A stretch of 8,288 nt of DNA, taken from the NCBI GenBank assembly GCA_046758845.1, contig JBHIBA010000205.1, forward strand, positions 1 to 8,288, given 5' to 3'. The stretch's first letter is position 1; each line of letters starts with the position of its first letter. Origin of the DNA: JBHIBA01 sp046758845 (GTDB lineage: Bacteria; UBA8248; JACPRG01; G963555815). The position numbers and the translations under genes were made by a program. Shown here in pieces: positions 5,725 to 8,288 of this stretch. The notes under the pieces are model-generated. The model did no database searches. It was not told the DNA's origin and saw only the letters and a program-made list of their open reading frames with translations.

Positions 5725-6169
5725 TGAAGATTCTCCCCTCTCAAGCTCCGCGCGGATGTGTCAAGAGCAGATCCATCGGAAAAGAAGGCCCTGTCCCAAG
5801 GCTTCACCCCAAAGTATGCCCGGCCGGTTCGTCAACCGCAAGCAAAGGTCGGGGTGGACGTGACAAACGACCATAACAACCGGGACAGGAGCATATTCCC
5901 ATGACCGCCCGGCCCCCCTTCTTGAATCTCTGGGGTCAGGCCGGAAACCGACGCGCCGGGGGACGCATACCCTCGGGAAGTAACGGCGTTGGGCGTGGAT
6001 CCCGCCGGAAGGCCCGAAAAATTTGTTATTCTATCGCGGCTCGGGGCGCATTGGGCGGGGGAAAGGAGGCCGCCAATTCGCGTTCGAGGGAAACGAATCG
6101 CCTGACGGGGGCGAAGACGCGGCCAAGGGCAACGCGCCTTCGCGGCGCCGACGAGGGGAGATCAGCCCG
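5725..6169. other. Divergent intergenic region between the DsbA-like gene and doxX
   Basis: This 445-bp gap should contain divergent promoters. A perfect TTGACA occurs on the minus strand (5759-5764), but no -10 follows at the right distance. On the plus strand TATTCT (6027-6032) in ATTTGTTATTCTAT is a weak -10 candidate without a clear -35. A plus-strand open frame (5901-6218) is Arg/Gly-rich and judged spurious. I see no repeat of the window's families here. Confidence 0.4.
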
Positions 6170-6601
6170 ATGGTCCTCGACATCGTTTTTGGGCCCTTCG
6201 CCACCCTGGGACCCCTGATCATCCGCCTCGCCCTCGCCTGGGTCTTCATCGTCCACGGGTACGCCAAGCTCTTCACCGACAAACCCGGAGTCAGGAATTT
6301 CTCTCAGAGGCTGAGGAGCCTGGGGGTGCCCGCCCCCTTCTTCTTCGCATTGACGGCCGGGGTGGTGGAGTTCTTCGGTGGGATCGCCCTGCTCGTCGGG
6401 GTCCTCAGCCGGTGGGCCGCACTCTTCCTGGCCGTCCACATGATCGTGGCCATCTACAAGGCGGGTTACAGCAAGGGATTCACGAGGGGGGCGGAAGAGG
6501 CGGGCTATGAGTTTTGCGTTGTTCTTCTGGCGGGCGCCCTGGCCGTGCTGGTGGCGGGTCCGGGGATCATCTCCGTGGACTGGCTCCTGGGTTCCCCCTG
6601 A
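6170..6601 (+). CDS. DoxX-family integral membrane protein
   Basis: A 143-residue inner-membrane protein with four predicted helices at about 11-30, 55-79, 81-98 and 113-133. The DoxX pattern is visible: a first helix ending in HGYAKLF (29-35), the second containing EFFGGIALLVG (67-77) after LGVPAPFFFAL, then a short charged loop (SKGFTRGAEEAGYE) before the last helix. The frame is open upstream to 6023, but GGGGAG (6155-6160) lies 9 nt before the ATG at 6170, and the upstream extension is Arg/Gly-rich and unlike the family, so I start at 6170. Biochemistry of the family is poorly defined; some members work with thiol or sulfur redox partners, such as thiosulfate:quinone oxidoreductase in archaea. 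Divergence from the DsbA-like selenoprotein gene could reflect that, but this is inference. Confidence 0.88.
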   Translation: MVLDIVFGPFATLGPLIIRLALAWVFIVHGYAKLFTDKPGVRNFSQRLRSLGVPAPFFFALTAGVVEFFGGIALLVGVLSRWAALFLAVHMIVAIYKAGYSKGFTRGAEEAGYEFCVVLLAGALAVLVAGPGIISVDWLLGSP

Positions 6602-6707
6602 GACTTCTGGAAGAACTTACTAATGTGGCGTCCGCGAAATTCGTTGAGTATGTCCTGCGCCCCTCGGCTCAGTGGCACCCGGCGCTGGGACAGAGGGAAG
6701 AGTTTCT

Positions 6708-6780
6708 GGGGGGACATTTTGAAAGCTGTCCCCCCACGCCCCCCTCGAAAACTTTCCACGGCCGAGCTTAGCGCTCGGCC
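6708..6780 (+). repeat. C-rich stem-loop repeat, copy B
   Basis: GGGGGGACA (6708-6716) pairs perfectly with TGTCCCCCC (6727-6735) around the loop TTTTGAAAGC. It is followed by a C-tract, a variant of the shared word (CGAAAACTTT) and an 8-bp hairpin GGCCGAGC / GCTCGGCC (6760-6767 with 6773-6780). Copies A and C have CC/GG where this copy has ACA/TGT, so the stem is kept by compensating changes. Confidence 0.75.
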
Positions 6781-6824
6781 TGCACGCGAGTGAGAGTCAG
6801 ACTTCGTATCGATCGTCTTTGGAG

Positions 6825-6886
6825 CACGGCCTTAGCACCCGGCCAACGATCGAGTCTTAGGCGAAAGTTTTGCTGGGGGGTGGGGG
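6825..6886 (-). repeat. Partial, inverted copy D of the stem-loop repeat
   Basis: Read on the minus strand, a C-tract is followed by AGCAAAACTTTCG, matching the GGAAAACTTTT block of the other copies, and then AGACTCGATCGTTGG. The latter resembles AGACT-CGATCGT-TGG downstream of copy B with small insertions, so B and D form a long imperfect inverted pair. The first stem-loop is not recognisable. Confidence 0.4.
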
Positions 6887-6998
6887 GGGCGGACGCACCG
6901 CGTCAGGTTTCTGCACTGGCGTGCCTGGTAAATCACTTCTCGGAAGGTGCGCGGCAAAGACTATCAGCTTAAGCCTACTCGCCGCCAGCCGCAGTTCG

Positions 6999-7032
6999 GC
7001 CGGCACGCAAGTGCCCAAAAAGCGCCCCCTGG
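6999..7032. repeat. Inverted repeat flanking the dehydrogenase gene, left arm
   Basis: These 34 bp are the reverse complement of 8137-8170 with two mismatches, including a perfect 21-bp core (7005-7025) with ACGCAAGTGCCCAAAAAG. The arms enclose the whole dehydrogenase gene with its ribosome binding site. Confidence 0.75.
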
Positions 7033-7040
7033 GAAATCTG

Positions 7041-7089
7041 GCCGGCTTTCAAAGCTTGTCCTGAGCGAAGCCGAAGGAAGGCCCCCCTG
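7041..7089 (-). repeat. Interrupted copy E of the stem-loop repeat
   Basis: GCCGGCTTTCAAA (7041-7053) and AAGGCCCCCCTG (7078-7089) match the two halves of the first stem-loop of copy C read in reverse. Between them, in the loop, lie 24 bp (7054-7077) containing CTTGTCCTGAGCGAAG, a word of a different dispersed repeat type. This looks like one repeat inserted in another. Confidence 0.45.
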
Positions 7090-7096
7090 AGCGTTC

Positions 7097-8104
7097 TCAC
7101 CCCGCCATGACCTCGGCGATCTCGACGGCGCGGCCTTCCTCCGCCGACCGGATGGCCGCCACGACGACGGCCAGGGCGTCGATTCCCTCCTTGCCTCCCG
7201 TCTCCGGCTGCGCTCCGTTGCGCAAACAGTGGGCGAAGTGCTCCAGCTCGTCCTGGAGGATGTCTACGTTGTCGTAGGGAACGGGCCCGCGGGGCTCGTC
7301 GCTCACCTTGTGGTACAGGCCGTCGAACCGGTCGTAGTAGAGGTTCCCCTCGGTGCCGTACACGTTGACGAAGAAAGTCCACCGGGCGCTGGCAAAGTTG
7401 CTCCCAACGTAACCCTGAACGCCGGACTCGAACTCCAGCAGCGTGCTGGTCACGTCGGGAATCTCGGCGCGCGTCTTTTTCCGTCCCAAGAACGCCGAGA
7501 CGCGCTTCACCGGCCCGCCCAGGTAAAGGAAGGTGTCCACGTGGTGGACGCCGAGCTGCGTCAGGGCGCCGGCCGGACTTTCCTTTTTGTACCAGAGCCA
7601 GGCCCCCTCGGCCACGGCCATCCCTGTGGTGTTGGAGATGTTGCCGTCGATCATGACCACCTCGCCCAGCTTGCCGCCTTCGATCCACTCCTTCTGGACC
7701 CGGTGCCCACCCAGGCGTCTTGACCCGTGACCGACCATCAGCGTGACGCCCGCCTTTTCGCACGCCGCCACGACCTGCCGGGCTTCGGGGATGTGGTTGG
7801 TGATGGGCTTTTCCACGAAGACGTGCTTGCCCGCCTCAGCGGCGCGGATGCAGAGTTCCGTGTGGGCGTTGTTGGGGGCGGAGATGACCACCCCCTCGAT
7901 GTCCTCGCGCCCCAGGAGATCTTCGTAAGAAGACTCCGTTTCCATCCCATACTTCTCGGCGTACGCCTTGCGCTTTTCCTCCGACCGGCTGAACCCCGCA
8001 GCGAACTGGATCTTCTGGCTTTTGGAAGCGGCCGTGGCGAGCTGATTGCCCCACTTGCCGAGTCCCACTTGTCCCACGCGGACGACACCGTCTTTGCTGG
8101 CCAT
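7097..8104 (-). CDS. Gfo/Idh/MocA-family NAD(P)-dependent oxidoreductase
   Basis: A 335-residue cytosolic dehydrogenase, typical in length for the family, which oxidises or reduces hydroxyl groups of sugars, inositols and related compounds. The N-terminal Rossmann fold carries VGLGKWG (G14, G16, G19). SAPNNAH (75-81) contacts the cofactor. EKP (98-100) holds the usual catalytic Lys, K99. LGVHHVD (184-190) fits G-x-H-x-x-D, with H187 and D190 as the substrate-site pair. The C-terminal half is the alpha/beta substrate domain. The ATG at 8104 has AAGGAGAG (8111-8118) 6 nt upstream. A small dyad CCTGG-N6-CCAGG (8126-8141) lies just before that site and could be an operator. The gene stands alone within an inverted repeat. 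The substrate cannot be read from sequence. Confidence 0.93.
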   Translation of the reverse strand: MASKDGVVRVGQVGLGKWGNQLATAASKSQKIQFAAGFSRSEEKRKAYAEKYGMETESSYEDLLGREDIEGVVISAPNNAHTELCIRAAEAGKHVFVEKPITNHIPEARQVVAACEKAGVTLMVGHGSRRLGGHRVQKEWIEGGKLGEVVMIDGNISNTTGMAVAEGAWLWYKKESPAGALTQLGVHHVDTFLYLGGPVKRVSAFLGRKKTRAEIPDVTSTLLEFESGVQGYVGSNFASARWTFFVNVYGTEGNLYYDRFDGLYHKVSDEPRGPVPYDNVDILQDELEHFAHCLRNGAQPETGGKEGIDALAVVVAAIRSAEEGRAVEIAEVMAG

Positions 8105-8136
8105 GAATGTCTCTCCTTAACAAAACCTGGGTTGTT

Positions 8137-8170
8137 CCAGGGAGCGCTTTTTGGGCACTTGCGTCCCGGC
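8137..8170. repeat. Inverted repeat flanking the dehydrogenase gene, right arm
   Basis: This is the partner of 6999-7032 (32 of 34 identical in reverse complement), with a core of CTTTTTGGGCACTTGCG. It lies in the dehydrogenase gene's upstream region, 32 bp before the start codon. Transcription starting upstream of it and running through 6999 would carry both arms of this repeat. Confidence 0.75.
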
Positions 8171-8199
8171 TTTTTTGTGGGGGGCGCGTTTTCTTCGCA

Positions 8200-8275
8200 G
8201 GGGGGCCTTTTTGAAAACCGGCCCCCCTGGACCCCCCGGAAAACTTTTGACGGCCCGGCACTGCGTGGCCGGGCC
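8200..8275 (+). repeat. C-rich stem-loop repeat, copy C
   Basis: GGGGGGCC (8200-8207) pairs with GGCCCCCC (8220-8227) around TTTTTGAAAACC. A C-tract, GGAAAACTTTT and a second hairpin GGCCCGGC / GCCGGGCC (8252-8259 with 8268-8275) follow. It is the closest relative of copy A (1105-1184), nearly identical from the first stem to the AAAACTTTT block, in opposite orientation on the window. Confidence 0.75.
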
Positions 8276-8288
8276 TGCTTTGGGTTGG

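Larger units (their letters stand above)
6602..7096. other. Repeat-rich intergenic region
   Basis: This 495-bp gap separates doxX from the convergent dehydrogenase gene. It contains stem-loop repeat copy B (6708-6780), an inverted partial copy D (about 6825-6886), the left arm of an inverted repeat (6999-7032) and an interrupted copy E (7041-7089). Frames at 6514-6771, 6790-6972 and 6870-7064 cross these repeats and have no Shine-Dalgarno site or family resemblance. The gap presumably carries the 3' ends of both genes. Confidence 0.6.

Noticed and set aside
6023..6169. N-terminal extension of the DoxX protein from the ATG at 6023
   Set aside because: The extension is Arg/Gly-rich and unlike the family, while the ATG at 6170 has a proper Shine-Dalgarno site and begins the first helix.
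5901..6218. Plus-strand frame of 105 codons with AGGAG upstream
   Set aside because: It is Arg/Gly/Ser-rich, has no recognisable fold, and overlaps the well-supported start of the DoxX gene in another frame.
6870..6892. G-quadruplex from the G6-T-G8 run
   Set aside because: Only two long G-runs are adjacent; a four-tract structure would have to split them. The run is explained as the reverse side of a C-tract in the stem-loop repeat.

Overview
This window looks like a chromosomal stretch of a high-GC, probably uncultivated bacterium. Shine-Dalgarno sites are strong and sigma70-like promoters are present. Gene density is low, and the long intergenic gaps are full of dispersed structured repeats. 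The phylum cannot be assigned from the sequence. A class II ribonucleotide reductase and a probable selenoprotein fit a lineage with an anaerobic or facultative history, but that is inference. No CRISPR array, tRNA, rRNA, phage or plasmid gene was seen.

Layout. Positions 1-267 hold a dispersed repeat cut by the window edge and a small REP-like hairpin. A GYD-domain protein lies at 268-558 on the minus strand. Positions 559-1194 hold more repeats: a hairpin, a full copy of the repeat seen at the left edge, a perfect 24-bp palindrome and a C-rich stem-loop repeat. The adenosylcobalamin-dependent ribonucleotide reductase nrdJ fills 1195-4014 (minus). Its upstream region carries a promoter with two NrdR-like boxes spaced 32 bp centre to centre. 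A 197-bp MITE-like element with 8-bp target duplications follows (4368-4564). Next is a 34-codon single-span membrane protein gene (4771-4875, minus).

The most notable locus is at 5053-5724 (minus). It encodes a DsbA/HCCA-isomerase-type thioredoxin-fold protein whose frame contains an in-frame UGA exactly where the family's active-site Cys or Ser sits. A SECIS-like hairpin lies directly downstream. I read it as a selenoprotein that a standard gene caller would truncate to a later ATG, losing the active site. A DoxX-family membrane protein (6170-6601, plus) is divergent from it. A second repeat-rich gap (6602-7096) leads to a Gfo/Idh/MocA-type NAD(P)-dependent dehydrogenase (7097-8104, minus), which is bracketed by a 34-bp inverted repeat. 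Another copy of the stem-loop repeat ends the window.

The genes do not form one operon. nrdJ is a stand-alone, apparently NrdR-controlled gene for dNTP synthesis. The DsbA-like protein, the small membrane protein and DoxX may share a thiol-redox or membrane context, but only by proximity. The repeats are the second theme: three copies of one stem-loop repeat keep their pairing while changing their bases.
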